From assembly GCF_032362555.1 (NCBI RefSeq), contig NC_083519.1, forward strand, positions 7,705,501 through 7,769,500: 64,000 nucleotides of DNA, in the 5' to 3' direction. The notes beneath the pieces were generated by a model. It saw nothing but the letters and a program-made list of their open reading frames with translations, was not told the DNA's origin and ran no database searches. Below are positions 19,925 to 33,373 of the stretch, one piece after another. Every line of letters begins with the position of its first letter. The first letter of the stretch is position 1. The translations under genes and the position numbers were made by a program. This DNA is from Amyelois transitella (Eukaryota; Arthropoda; Insecta; Lepidoptera; Pyralidae).

Positions 19925-22900
19925 ATGACAGAAACTACGATGGTCAAGGTAAAGACCGAGCGGCCAGACGAGGCCGAGATTAGGGAGTTGGCCGCCAAAA
20001 TGGTGGAGGCCAACAAAGCGAAGGCCTTAGCAGCGTCAGTAGCGGCAGCCAGACCGCCCTTAGTAGGGGGTCCCGCGCCTGGCCCCGGCGGACAGATGGC
20101 TATAGTTAACTTTCTGGCGCGAAAACCTGGTGTACCTACTCCTGCCGAACAGCGGCCCGCGCCTGACCCTGACAAGAAGACCCCCGCCCCAGATGAAGCG
20201 AGTTGGAAGGGCCACTTCGGGTGGGACATGCTCGGCAAATGTCACATTCCATATATCTATCGGTCTGGCGAGAAGTATGTTGCCGTCCGGATGGTAGAAA
20301 TCAAGCTACTAAACAAGTACCTGAACTATTTGCATGCAGATATATATTCCTGCACATGCATAAGAAGTTACTACATCACAGAAATTGAAGCAAGGCTTCT
20401 CAATGAGATCAACAACAGACATTGTGATGGGCAGTTTGGCAGAGATCCCTTCACTCAAAAAGACTTAGTAGTGCGTTTATCGGACGCTTATGAATTCTAC
20501 AATTTCTTAGATGTGTGTTATAATAAATTATTACGTGGTACCACCAATGCAAAGGACAAGTGTGGTTTTATACGTATAAATAAAGAATCAGTGGTACCTT
20601 ATACAGTAAGAGACAATCAAAAGTTTGTTCCACTGTTTTATTTTGAAGGTGAAACCGACAATTTAAAGTTAAAAGCAGATCAATTAAAAGGTTGGGACTT
20701 GTCATACCTCAAATTCTGTTGTAAAGTGCAGGGGATCAGAAATGAGTTATTTGCCAGTGAGACATGTTCTGTGATCAGTTTGTCAGACATAAAAAGCTAC
20801 TTCCCTCCTGGGACAGAGTTTGAGGAGTACTGGCCAAATAAGGTGGTGGACTCCCAACTTCTGATAGCTGCTAAAGGTGAGACTTTAGGAAGCAAAAGTT
20901 ATGAGCTTAGTATTCATAATAGAAAAGTCTGGTAGAAAAGTTGCCAAGTTCTATAAATTGTACTTATCATTATTCATATATTAATGAATTTGAATTATGG
21001 TTTTTCATTCAGAATATCAAAATAAAAATCATTAAAATCAAATAAAGTAATTATAAAAAGAAATATTAAGCAAATCACCCAAGTATGAAGGAAAACACAT
21101 TAAAAAAGCCAAAAATATATTCATACCAATTTAACTATGAATTTAAAGATATAAGTTTTTTCAAGTGCCGTGTGGTTCCCGGCACCGATACAAAAAAGAA
21201 TAGGACCACTCCATCTCTTTCCCATGGATGTCGTAAAAGGCGACTAAGGGATATGCTTACAAACTTGAGATTTTTTTTTTAGGCGATAGGCTAGCAACTT
21301 GTCACTATTCGAATCTCAATTCTATCTTAAAGCCAAATAGCTGAACGTGGCCTATCAGTCCGCTCAGGACTGTTGGCTCTGTCTACCCCGCAAGGGATAT
21401 AGACGTGATTATATGTATGTATGTAAGTTTTTTCAAGTGACAATACACCTACATAAAAGTGGGTCATCCAAATTGAATTTGCATAGAAATTGATTCAGCT
21501 CAATTACTTTTCAAGTAGATTTAAAGTACCTATTTTAAAGTCTAAAGGCATGGTAGTTCATTTTTTTTAGTTAAATATAGGCAAAGTTAAGATCTTAGCT
21601 TTTGGTTTGACAGATTAAATAATTTTTGCATACACATAGGCAGATACTTACATACTGTCACTATTTCAATTCCTCCATTAAGCCATACAACTGAACATGA
21701 GCTTTTTGTCTCTTCGAGACTGTTGCCTATGTTTATCCTGTATAGGATTAAGGCATGTATGCCTGTCTGTTTGTTTTCTCGCAGACAATAGGTCTCTTGG
21801 AAAAAGATGTAAACAATATTTGCATGCCCTTTATCTAAATCTAACTAAAACTAGTTAGTTTTTATTTTAAGTTGTAAAAATGATTATAATAAAATGTCAT
21901 ACCTACCACTTTTCTGAGAGGTAGACTAAGAATACATCTTTCCATTTATATGCATACTGTTGCTTCATTCACATTCATCATGCATAAAGATTAACTGGTG
22001 CATCTGAGATAAGTGGCGACCACGACTGGTCAAGCTTACAAAAAGAAGAAGCTAGATTTATGTACTGAATGTATTATTTCCCCTTCCAGGTTCAGTATCA
22101 GGCGGCGGGCAATGGACGCGCGCGCCGCCCGCGCCGCCGCCGGGCGTGCTGAGCGGCGGCGGCGTCAGCATGGGCGGCTCCACGCGCGGCCGCCGGCCCG
22201 CCGCGTCGCGCCACTCGCCGGCCAGCGCCGCCATGCAGATGCCGCACGCCAACATCTCCGCCGCCGCCGTGCAGGCGCTGGCCAACAGCTGGAGCCTGCC
22301 CGGCACGCTCACGCAGGCGCAGACGCAGCAAGTGCTCAGGCTGGCGCAGGTGTGTAAGCCGCACGACTGTCATGCTCTAAAGCAGCATCTGCCGATAGTC
22401 TGCAGCACAGTACAGCATAAACCCATTTATACTAGAAACAAATATTCGCAAATGGGACCCACCGCAGATGCAGTGCTGCTTATCCGCGTGCGTTTTTGGT
22501 GTAAGTACATGTCAGCATTTAACTCCTTAACTGTAAACTTGAACTGTGACCCGCTATAGGTGAGGTTCCCTGCGAGGTTGCTGAGATCAAATTGGGCTAG
22601 CTTCAAATAACTGGACATATACAGTTTAAACTCATGACCGCAGACAGAATCCAGGGTCTTCTCAAGAGAATTAGCGCAAGCGAGACTAATGTTGGAAGGA
22701 TATGTTACACCTTATGATGACAACTATAACCATAGGTAATGAAAAATTTGCTTGTATCACCAATACATTTTACCGTTTCTGTAAAACTTAAATCGAAGAT
22801 TCAAGTTAAATCTTTGAAACTTAAGTAACTTCTTAAGATCTTCTTATTTATAAAAACTTTGTCTGTTACGCTTTTACGCCTAAAACACTTAAACGCAGTT

Positions 22901-25900
22901 GACTGTCTACCCCACAAAGGATACCTATTAGACGTGAGTGTATGTATGTTTAAGTTATCATTTGATAGATAGATACCTAACTTGGGCCCGTCGGAGGCGG
23001 TAATATAAGTGTATATTTAGTAAAAGCCTATCATTTTATTGCAGGCGCAAGTGGCAGCTCAAGCACAGGCAGCGGCGCGGTACAACATAGCCGCCGCGGC
23101 CGCGGCATTGCCGCAGCATCGCTCTCAGCATCAGAGGAATGTACAGGTACAGTTTACATATTTCGATGTTGACTTATTCTATTTCTTGTTCATCTAGTAT
23201 GTATTTTCATGAAAAACAAAATTTCCAACAATTGTGTTTTTAAGTATGTATAAGAGGGAAGCCAAGTCTCACGATTGTACAAGATTAGTTTTTAATTTAA
23301 TGTCTATTTACGTTCATATTCTTATAGCGTAAAATGTATTCTTGTTTTTATATTTACTTTAAAATGCGTTGTTCGGCTGTTAGTACGAATCAACGTTTGC
23401 CACCCCCATAAACATTTTTTGTTGTCGTTTATTTCAGTTTCCCAACAGTGCAATAACAATGGCGATGGGACAGCAGCCGCCCCCACCTCTCGTGAGGAGC
23501 TCTGCGAACACCACAACTATGAAGTGAGCATTTTTAGTGAAAATGTTGCAAGAACAGACAATATTATTCTGATATCCATATGTTTTAATAAATTTCAAAA
23601 CGGTTTTGTGCTACCCCCACGGCACACTTTTTGCTTTAAATTTTCATTTTCATAAATCGTCTATTCTGTAAGAGTCCCGAAATCAATATAGGCTCTAAAA
23701 TTAGTTGACCTGTTGTTCCACTAAATTCTAGAACATATCAGTACTGTATGTATTGAAATTACATTTCTGATTTAAATCCCTTTTAGTGTTATTGGAACAG
23801 ACATGGTTTTATATGGTATTAAATGTTCTTGCAAATGATACGTTTTTTGTCTGATATCCATTCGCCATTGTCATGTCACTGATATTAATGTAACTGTGTA
23901 TCTTACTGTGTTATCTTGCTTTAGTTATTTTTTAATAAAAAGTTACTAATAATTAAAACGGCTTTCCTCACTTCCCAAACGAGTAATGAAGTAATTTCGT
24001 ATATTGTAAATGATTTCTTTTTTAGTTTGCGACACCGCCGCATCACGCATGATTAATAAAAATATAGTATTTTTTTAATGATTTATAGTATAATAAGGTG
24101 TTGTGTAGTTTGTTTGCAATTATAATAAGATATTTTCTTTTAACTTTATATACTGAATGGTGCGTTTTTTTTTCAGCGTGCCTCCTCAAGTGACTGGATC
24201 AATGAATGGCCACTCAACCTCTCACAGCGTAGAGAGCCGCAAGCGACTTACGGCCATACCCGACATAACAATTACTGGCAACCATACACCGTATAAGGTA
24301 GGTTGACAATGTATATGTTCATCTTAAGTTATTAAAATATTGATTTAAGTGATCAATTAGTAATACCTTGTATCCAATAAATAAATCTATTCTATTCTAT
24401 TGTAAAAGTAATGTATGTAAAAGAATATTAAAAATGAGAAAGTAATATCATTATTCCATGAAATTTAAAAATAAAGGCCCTGGGTGATATACATAACATA
24501 GGTAGATATTTGTAAATGTTACAAAAATAGCATTTGTTAGAAGGGAGGTTGGGCATTGAACCCAAAAATTTATGCTTTTCTCAAACATCAAAGTGGTAAA
24601 AAATAATTCGGTGTAAAAATATACATAATTATTTAGAGATTTTTAGATTTATCAATTAATCATTAAAAGGCAATAAAATGCTGATCTTGGCTTAAGCACT
24701 ACCATGCACGGCAGGTACTTAAAAATATGATAAAATTTCAAATATTGTCTTTTCTTTGTTTTTCGCTTCTATATCCTTCAAGCATTATCTCCGATCTTAG
24801 TGTACTAGTTTGCCTTGACCTGCTTTTACACCAATTTAATTTTTTTGCAGTAATGTTTTACAATTTTGTGCAAGGTGCCATATTGCTATTTTATTGAAAT
24901 TCACTTTATGTTTAAAAAAAAAGCTATTTGAAAATTGTCTGTACTAAAATACTGATAAGTTTTACTATCTTATCTCTGTGGAAAAATTTCTTAGTCTTGT
25001 AAAAACAGTACTTATAGCGTTATTTATTTGAAACGAAATTAGATCAAATGGTTTACATTGGGTTTAGAGCGTCGGTGTTCGAATCGCAAGGTGTTCGGAA
25101 TGCGCATAAAGGCACAGGTTCAATTAAATCTCACTTCGTCGATGTACCAAAGACTATTTTTAAAGCTATGTATATTAGTTAGTGTAAATACTAACAGATG
25201 CTCTTCCGGTGAGGGAAAAACATTGTGAGGAAACCTGCAGAGGAAGTGGTTCCCGGCACCAATACAAAAAAGAATAGAACCACTCCATCTCTTTCCCATG
25301 GAAGTCGTAATAGGCGATTAAGGGATAGGCTTACAAACTTGGGATTCTTTTTAGGCGATGTGCTAGCAACCTGTCACTATTTGAATCTCAATTCTATCAT
25401 TAAGCCAAATAGCTGAACGTGGCATTCAGTCTTTTCAAGACTGTTGGCTCTGTCTGCCCCGCAAGGGATATGGACGTAACCATATGTGTGGAAACCTGCA
25501 CATTCAGGCAACTGGATGAATCATGGATTCAATACGCGTTAGGTTTACCTGCAAAGGTTGGGGAGGTCAGATGGGTGTTGCTTCATCTAAAAACCTGACT
25601 TGCCCAATCTAGGATCCATGGTCAAAAGCATACCCCGGGTTCCTCTCCAGAGAGGTGAGGATGCAACTTTAGCCAGGAGGAAGGTTCACATTGGGTATTT
25701 TTTTACAATGGGAAATCCGCTTATTCTGTTCTATGATAATGTTTAAAAATTATATTTTTTTTTTTTTTTTTTTTTTTATACGGGACAAATTACACTGATT
25801 GAGTTAGCCTCGAAGTAAGTTCTTTGAGACTTGTGTTACGAGATACTAACTCAACGATACTATATTTTATAATGAATAATGAATACTTAATATAGATAAA

Positions 25901-27151
25901 CATCCAAGACCCAGGCCAATCAGAAAAAGTTCTTTTCTGATCATGCCCTGGCCAGGATTCGAACCCGGGACCTCCGATGTCACAGACAAGCGTATTACCG
26001 CTGCGCCACAGAGGCCGATATTACTCTACAATTTTATTTTTGCACGTCAACCGTTACGAAAATATTTTATCAAAATGGTAAAATGTGGTCAAAATATTTG
26101 AATGTTTGAGTTATGAAGTATTATTTACCAATAAAAACATGAACAAGTAAAAAACAAAACAACCTTTATAATAATAAGAGAGTAGATTAATAGTGTTGTG
26201 AAAAATGAGAAAAAAATCGTAGTAAAATATCTTGAAATTATCAGTCTTTTTGTCATTGTCACTCCTAGGTCCAAAAAGCCCTAGTGGAGAACACGATGGT
26301 CCCGTGCATCAACGCGAAGCCCTACCAGTACACGGAGCTGCTGATGACGCTGCCCGACCTGGCGAGCCACTTCTTCCCGCGCGTGTCGCTCAGCACGTGC
26401 CGCGCCATGCTCGACGCCCTCGGCTTGACGCTCTACAAGCCTAACTCGTGAGTCTTTGTCTCATCTCTTTGGCGACCTGACCTCATGCCATAGTGTGCAA
26501 TAAGGGTGCATCAGACAGAGTTACGCTTTGTATGAAACAATTTCTGTTATATTAATCTTGTGTATCAACTGAATTTCTTTTCACACATAGTAAAAGTTAA
26601 CTAAGGAATGGCTTATAGCTTGGGATTCTTTTCAAGGATAGGCTAGCTGAATATGGCCTTGAGCCTTGCGTCTGTTGGCTTTGTCCCCACAAGTGATAGA
26701 GACGTGTTGTGTTAGTATGTATTATACTATTAACACCCTCACTCTCTTGACGTTTCTACCACCTGGTTTGAAGAGCCAGATTTCATGTAGGGCATTTTTC
26801 ACTATAGCACTAGAGTTTTTTTACATGGTTTAATAGCAATTACTCATAAGAGTATATTAAATCACATGAGTAATTGCTTACATGTCTAAGTAAGACATGT
26901 GCAATTATATTAATGATGAGCAACTGTCCCACAGCACCCAGCTGCAAGTGCTCCGCAACTCCGGCAAGTGCAAGTCGGCGGCGGCGGGCGAGAACGGCAT
27001 GGCGCTGGTGCAGATCCGCGACGTCATGCAGCACATGCCGCAGTTCAAGTACATGCTGCGCTCCGGCCTCGCCGCCGACGAGCCGCACCAGGCGCCGCGC
27101 CCCGCGCACAACTCGCAGCCCGCGCACGCCAAACGCGCTAGAGCTAATTGA
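19925..27151 (+). CDS. Unrecognised conserved-looking protein, 638 aa, probable nuclear factor
   Basis: Seven exons with consistent phases: 19925-20876, 22090-22349, 23045-23146, 23438-23523, 24177-24297, 26269-26447, 26935-27151. I chose ATG 19925 (MTETTMVKVKTERPDEAEI) over the in-frame ATG at 19814 because the stretch between reads like UTR. Residues 1-90 are acidic then Ala/Pro-rich. Block 1 (about 95-317, mostly exon 1) is dense and Cys/aromatic-rich, e.g. HFGWDMLGKC, SCTCIRSYYI, LDVCYNKLL, YLKFCCKVQGI. The middle is Ala/Gln/Pro/Gly-rich (exons 2-4). Block 2 (about 510-620) contains NAKPYQYTELLMTLPDL and LVQIRDVMQHMPQFKYM; the end is basic (HAKRARAN). No zinc finger or signal peptide. The middle and basic tail suggest a nuclear co-regulator; Brakeless/Scribbler-type insect proteins are a candidate from memory only, unverified. 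Confidence 0.8.
21168..21430 (+). repeat. SINE-like repeat, near full length
   Basis: CCGTGTGGTTCCCGGCACCG start, TCTGTCTACCCCGCAAGGGA near the end, ATATGTATGTATG tail. In intron 1 of the 638-residue-protein gene; a weaker partial copy follows at about 21640-21760. Confidence 0.8.
25229..25500 (+). mobile_element. SINE-like repeat with 11-bp target site duplication, nested in another repeat
   Basis: The unit 25240-25489 is flanked by GGAAACCTGCA at 25229-25239 and 25490-25500. The surrounding sequence (about 25140-25228 and 25501-25690) is one continuous copy of a second repeat family that is also present, uninterrupted, at about 28005-28230. This fixes the order of insertion. Confidence 0.8.
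25501..25690 (+). repeat. Dispersed repeat, ACATTCAGGCAACTGGATG family
   Basis: Same order of blocks (CCTGCAAAGGTT, AGGTCAGATGGG, CTCTCCAGAGAGGTGAGGAT) as partial copies at about 28005-28230, 55490-55555 and 57855-58025. Confidence 0.6.
25748..26018 (-). repeat. tRNA-derived SINE, reverse orientation
   Basis: Read on the minus strand it begins GGCCTCTGTGGCGCAGCGGT (A-box region), has the B box GGTTCGAATCC, and ends with the GTATCGTTGAGTTAGTATCT body and a long A run (poly-T here at 25754-25777). Matches the copies at 35391 and 51241. Confidence 0.8.
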
Positions 27152-29235
27152 CTCTCGTAGCGATACATCAGTGAATCAACTCTAGTGCTTGTCTGCTGCT
27201 AGTTCATCACTTTGTGAACTGTACTGGTATTGAATCATTCTCAAACAACTGGGCTGAATGACTCATAGTGATATGTCAGTGAAAACAGTGTTCCTAACTT
27301 TTGACATGCAAATTGATATAGAACATGGCACACACTAGGGCTAACTAACTCTCTAACTTTGGTGAAATAGTGCTGTTGTGACTGTGAATCCTGTGGCTGG
27401 CTTGCTACTGATATAGACAGTGTAATACCCGAATTATAACTGAACTGATGGCCTGCAAACCACACTTATATAGACAGTGCCCATCCTGTTATTTTCTAAG
27501 TTAAAACTATGGATGGAGTCTCTCATGAATTAACCTACACTGCATAAAAATATATATACTTTGAGGAAGGACAAGTTAGAGACAGACCTGTGCTGACCCT
27601 ACATAAGAAGTGGGATAAGATAGCAAAGAAATGTGATGTGCTCTTATGTTATTCGCCTTGAACCTGTAATGTAGTTTAACTCTTCACTGAGAACTTATAA
27701 TTTTATAGGAATCAGTGACACATGTCAGGAAAATTCAAATTTTTATTTGGATTTCTTGATGTGCTTATTATTTATTAAACCTTTTATTGATCTTCAAAAC
27801 TAGGCCCTGAGACATATTTGGAGAGAAAGAGCCAAATGATAATAGAAAATTAAGTACCTATCTACTGTCTGATAGGACATCTTTTTGATGACAATAATTG
27901 AATTTAACACAGTGGGGAAATATTGCCAATTTTTTCAAATAAAGCAAGGAAGGCAAGGAAATTCAAATGCTAAAATCATAATTTAAACAAATGGTTTTAC
28001 CTATAGCAGGGAGGAAAAACATAGTAAGGAAACCTGCACATTCAGGCAACTGGATGTGTGTGTGAAATCATGATCCATCCAATTCGGTTTTGGTTCCCCT
28101 GCAAAGGTTATGAAGGTCAGTCAGATGGGAGTTGCTTTGTGTAAAAAACCTGACTCCAGGATCCATGTTCAAAGGCAAACTAACTAGGAAACCAGGACTA
28201 AAGCCAGGATGAAGGAAGGTTTTACCTATAAAGTTAAATATAATTGAAATTGTGAAGATTCGAAAGAACATTTGTCAGTCAACATCACAACAGTTTGAAT
28301 CACCAAAAATCCAGAGGAAGCCTTAATATAGAAAAGAAAGTAAGAAAAGACTAATAAAATTAAGAAAAAAAAAATATTGTTCCATTCAAATGTGGAAATA
28401 TAGGCACTATAAATATAATTAATCCACTAGCTTTTTCTTGAAATTACAAGAAAAATCTAGTATATTGATTATTCTTATGGAACGAACCTATTGTGTTATC
28501 CACAGGGAGAAAATAAAGGGCTTCCTTGGCAAATTAGTAAAGATTTGTGCAATTTCTGAGAATGTAGGAATTCTTTTGCATTTGCAATTATGCTGACCAT
28601 CATTATTTCTGTCTGTACATATATGCACACTGTACAAATTGTAAGATACTATTTTGTAAATCAGAAGATCTTATTTGAAATGATCTATGAACTATTTAAT
28701 AGAAGACTGAAAAGTTTATTTTATAATTATTTCATACTAAATCAAAACCATAGAAAATGATTGTAATTATTTAGTTTAATAGTATTTTCTATTAAAAAGG
28801 TTTGTGTAGAAACATTCTTCATATGTTGAAGTTAAAGGTAAAATGTATATGTTAGTAGATTATTAAATACTGCAAATGCAGGTGTGTCTTTTTAGCAATA
28901 AAGTAGTTTAAAATAATACTTAAACTTTTAGTGTACAACTGAAATTGTAAGCATTATTTTAGCATATTGCTAGAAATGCATATAAGTGACGCTTAGCGAC
29001 GTATCATCACAATGTTATTAATGTCTGTTCACAAATTGTGGTCACATTAGATTTTTCTAAATTGTATTTATAAAGATGTCACTGTGATGAGCTGCATGCT
29101 GCTCTTATTTCATTAGCTTCATTTCATTCAATCTTTGAATGTGTGAGTGCATGCATATTATTATAGTGTCAGTTGTGAGGCAGAAGCATAGCCAGGAACA
29201 ACTGAAAAGTGTATGACGCCAATGAATGAATATTA
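27152..29235. other. 3' UTR and intergenic sequence after the 638-residue-protein gene
   Basis: No credible coding exon. CAAATAAAG near 27936 is a possible poly(A) signal. Repeat fragments at about 28005-28350. A small foldback (CTAG...TTTTTCTTG / CAAGAAAAA...CTAG) lies at about 28428-28462. Confidence 0.45.
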
Positions 29236-31020
29236 TCTATATATATAAAACTCTTCCGTTACTGAGTGACTGACTGACAGACAACGCACAGTCGAAACTA
29301 CTGGTCGTAGACAGCTGAAATTTGGAATGTAGGTTCCTTGGGATATGTAGGGGAGCACTAAGAAAGGATTTTTGGAAATTCAACCCCCAAGGGGGGGAAA
29401 AGGGGTAAAAACGTTTCTATGAAAAATCTTATTCCTTGGGTTTATAAACTTGAAACTTGGCATGAACACGTACATAGGCAAGTAAATATGTTTGACATTA
29501 TAAGTTTTTTCAAACTAACCTCCAATCGTGATTTAGGGGGTGCGATTGGGTGACTGATTTATTAACGCACAGCCGAAACCGCTCGGTATAGGAGTCTGAG
29601 ATTTTGAACAGAGGTTCCTTTAGTAACATAAGTGAGCACTAAGAAGGGATTTTTGAAATGTCAACCCCCAAGGGGGGGAAACGGGATAAACTGAGCCGGG
29701 GCTGCGGGAAAGTTCTAAACGAGATACCGTGGCCCCGGAACGCAAAGGGCAACTGAAGGAACGAGGTGGGTTTTAGTCAGTAAAAGTCTGACACTCCCTT
29801 CCGTTCCACCCAGAGCGGGAGAGGTCATTTGATGATTTCCCATCCTTAAAAAAAATGACTTTGTATGACAACTTTCAGTCGTCTCTTTAACATACATAAT
29901 AACATACATAATTATGTACATACATGCATAACATTAATAACATCACGCCTTTAAATCCCTATTTTGTGTTAACACTACCCATACAAACAGCTACGAAATT
30001 TGTCCGCATCCATTTTCACCTAAATTCTTAACGTTAATGAGATTTACTTTTTATTATCAGGTCAACCTAATAGCCTCACATGTACGTATAACTTCGTAAG
30101 AATTTTCTTTCAACTCCTAACCGTTGAGGAGTTGTACCTTCCATCATCAGCTCATTCACATGGGATGATGACTATCAGACGCAAATACTTAAACAGATCT
30201 ATGAAATTGTCAAAAACGTAATTGCCTGTAAATTTGAGGTTTGCCCTTGATTTCCCTGGAATACCATCATCAGATCCTGACTAGGTAACAACGGTACCAA
30301 CTTGAAAGTATACTCTACCGAACAAAAAAAGAATCACGTAAATCGGTCCATAAATCTCGGCGTAATCGGTATGCATAAATAAAACACCCGAATTTTATTT
30401 TCTATTAACTATCACGAGTTGTCTCGATGCTCGATAGATGGCGTTGGCATCGAGATAGATCGCGCTATGGTTTCGTTACCGTCATTTAGCAAGGTAGCGT
30501 AAAATATTTTAATTTATCGTGTAATTTTAGCAGCGCCCCTAGCGGACATACGCGAAACTACATATTACACACTACAAATATTTTGATTTGAAATTATTAT
30601 TCGTTTGATTCATTAACTTTTAACTTGACTTATTTAACTTATTTTACTCTCTATTTCAGTTAATTTTTGATTTGTTGATTAGATTTGATATTTTTGATAG
30701 TGATAGGTGTCGAAGTGCGAGAAGTCTTAAATATTGGTTAGTAAAAAATACGTATCAGTTGCGGAAAGCAGGATGGCACTAAATAGGATGGGATGGGACA
30801 GGATAGGACTGGACGGGGCAGGACGGGACACAACAGGTTGGGACGGGACGGAACAGAACGAGAAGAGACGGGACAAGACGGGAGAAGCCATATGAATTTA
30901 AACCAAATATAAACATAAAACAGCCCCGCACGATACGGGATAAAAAAATGGGTGAAATTTTATGGCGTATCCTTATAATATAAATACATTTGCGCGGGCG
31001 AAGCCGCGGGCAAAAGCTAG
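29236..31020 (+). mobile_element. Helitron-like composite element, 1785 bp
   Basis: Begins TCTATATATATAAAACTC after an A, ends CAAAAGCTAG before a T, with a GC hairpin (CGCGGGC-GAA-GCCGCG, one bulge) just upstream: a Helitron-like pair of ends. Inside, two diverged copies of a module lie at about 29240-29410 and 29545-29695 (both with ATTTTTG and CAACCCCCAAGGGGGGGAAA). A degenerate GGGAC-rich run lies at 30781-30890. No Rep/helicase frame, so non-autonomous. It may be two elements rather than one. Confidence 0.5.
30781..30890 (+). repeat. Degenerate GGGAC(A/G) low-complexity run
   Basis: About 20 imperfect 5-mers of the type GGGAC/GGACA in a row inside the Helitron-like element. Confidence 0.7.
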
Positions 31021-33373
31021 TAAAGAATTTAAAATAAAATAATGAATGCACTATAAAAAATAACCAACTACACCAAATTGTTGAAAAGGTCATTCAAATC
31101 AGCAGTTCCTGACTGTACTCAGTGACACAGGTAGCTATAAGATTTCAGGAAGAATTGCATTTTCTATTTAAGAAATCATCCTATAGATAGGTTGCTGAAA
31201 TTGGGATTTCATATTTTCAGACAAAAAGTTTAAAAAAGAAAATAGCTTACCTTTAATTTTGTAAAAAATATTTAAGAATCCTTTTATTAAAATTGACAAT
31301 AGATAGAAAATTATAACACTATACAAATATGATTTTAGGCCAGTAATTTGTTAATTTATTATGAAAGAAAGTTGTCAAAAATAATATAAATGTTACAGCA
31401 TTTTTTCTCTTTACTAGAACTTATTTTTCATAATATCATTTTATGTTACGATTTTATAAGTAGTTCGCTTGGAGTTTCTTGAAATTGGAATCAGTGAAAT
31501 CCCTGTTTTTTTTTGTATTGGGTCACCAACTTATCAGTGTGAAGTGGGTGAAACCCATTCAAAGTACGGCGCAAATTTATCAATTTGCATTTTCTTAATT
31601 ATTTCAGCATTTTGGGAAAATAATAAGAATAATATATTTGTATGGACACTAACGAGAAGCCGATAGACTTGATGGTTTCGGTCCTATTTTATATCCACTT
31701 GTTTAACAGGATTAAAGACTAGTAGGTATTCTTATTTACTAATATGTATGGGTTGAATTGATATCGAATTGCCATCTGACTAAACTACGAACCAATTTTA
31801 AGCTACAAAGGTTTGATTGCATTTTTTTGTTTCAGTCTGAAATTGCAGACGACACTGGTTCAGGTGATACTAAAAACATGAAAGAAAAATTTAGATTTTT
31901 TTTTTGCAAATTGATAATTTTGTCGAGTGCAAAGTTTTGCGTCAAACGCTTTAGAAATAATTTGTAGGTCTGTAAGTCTTACAAGCATGAACTAGAGATT
32001 TATTTAGTTTGCAAAGCTGTGTATTATATGCTGAATTATTTATTATGACATAGTTGTAAGTGGATATATTGGTATGGATATCCGATGTAAATTACATAGG
32101 TACACAGATTTGTGGAGCTCTACATTGAATACAATGTTGTTTGTGGAGTTAATGATTCTGTATATTAAACAAAAATATAAAAAATCATTTTACTATACAA
32201 GTTTTTTCTTAAACCGACTTCAAAAAGGAGGTTTCTCAATTATACTACATGTTTTTTTTCTAAGTTGATTTACACGGAGCCTCTGAGATCTGCCGGAGCC
32301 GCTAGCTATGAAAAACAAAAAATCACATTACGCAAAGACATTACGTTACCAACTTTAGTTATTACTAGTTCCGCTACTCTGAATTCAATTGTGATGTGTC
32401 GTAGATAAAATTTCTCTTTTAAATATGTTTATCTTTTCCATACATGTAGTCACGTCTATATCCCTTGCGGGGTAGACAGACAATAGTATCTTTATTAAGT
32501 TAATGGACAGACAGTCTGGAAAAGACTGATTGCCACGCTCAGCTATTTGGCTTGATAGAATTGAGATTCAAATAGTGACAGGTTGCTAGCCCGTCGCCTA
32601 AAAGAATCCCAAGTTTATAAGCCTAATCCCTTAGTCGCCTATTACGACATCAATGGGAAAGAGATGGAGTGGTCCTTTTCTTTTTTCTGTTGGTGCCGGG
32701 AACCACGCGGTACAGTACCTGACATAATATGTATAATTTGCTCTCGTCAAAGGTGCCAATGTGCCGAGAAAGATGGTACGATTACGAAGTTGGATGGCAA
32801 TGCCAATTCTTTGAATCAAGAAGTAATAATAAAATAGGATAAATAATTAATAAGGAATAATCCACATAAAATCACTTCGTTTTACAAGAAGTTATATAGT
32901 AAGTAAAGGTTATCATAGGCTGTATGTTAGAGACATCATGGTCTAACAAGTAAAAAAAGTCTATCAACAAACTCAAAGTCCAACGAAACGAGTAAAACTA
33001 AAATAAATTGTCAAAGTCAAAATCCCAAAAAAGAGAAATCAGGATTAAAATTTATTAGACTTTTTCATTTATATTATAAAAAGATCGGTGTTTTTTACTA
33101 AGATATGATAAATGTTGACTAGAATTCAAGTGTAGTGACTTCTAAAACATGTTTTTGACGATGTTGTGGCTTGGACACATAATGGAAGCTGAGCATAACT
33201 TTGGTCATTTCTGCTTTCATTTCATATCATTTTATTAAATTTGTAAAGCTAGGTGTAAGAGAAAATTAGTTTGTCATTCCAATTTCTTATTATTATTATT
33301 TAGTTTGCTTGTAATTGCTTAGGGTTTCGAATTTGTTTGTATTTTGTAAGGTTAAGTTTTGTAGGTATATACA
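31021..33373. other. Intergenic region upstream of the AKAP17A-like gene
   Basis: AT-rich; no credible exon. Contains the common moth-repeat phrase ACCGACTTCAAAAAGGAGG (about 32213) and a SINE-like copy at 32443-32715. The promoter of the gene at 33374 should lie at the right edge; no TATA box was seen. Confidence 0.5.
32443..32715 (-). repeat. SINE-like repeat, reverse, near full length
   Basis: TATATCCCTTGCGGGGTAGA at the left, TGGTGCCGGGAACCACGCGG at the right; carries a short internal insertion near 32480-32510. Confidence 0.75.

Noticed and set aside
19702-20238. 178-residue antisense frame over the first exon of the 638-residue-protein gene
   Set aside because: Low-complexity Gly/Pro/Ala content follows from the GC-rich sense codons.
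22013-22373. Several overlapping Ala/Arg-rich frames on both strands
   Set aside because: They are shadows of the GC-rich second exon (22090-22349); only the phase-consistent frame was kept.
30779-31093. 104-residue minus-strand frame with repeated Pro-Val-Pro-Ser type units
   Set aside because: It is a translation of the degenerate GGGAC run within a transposon.
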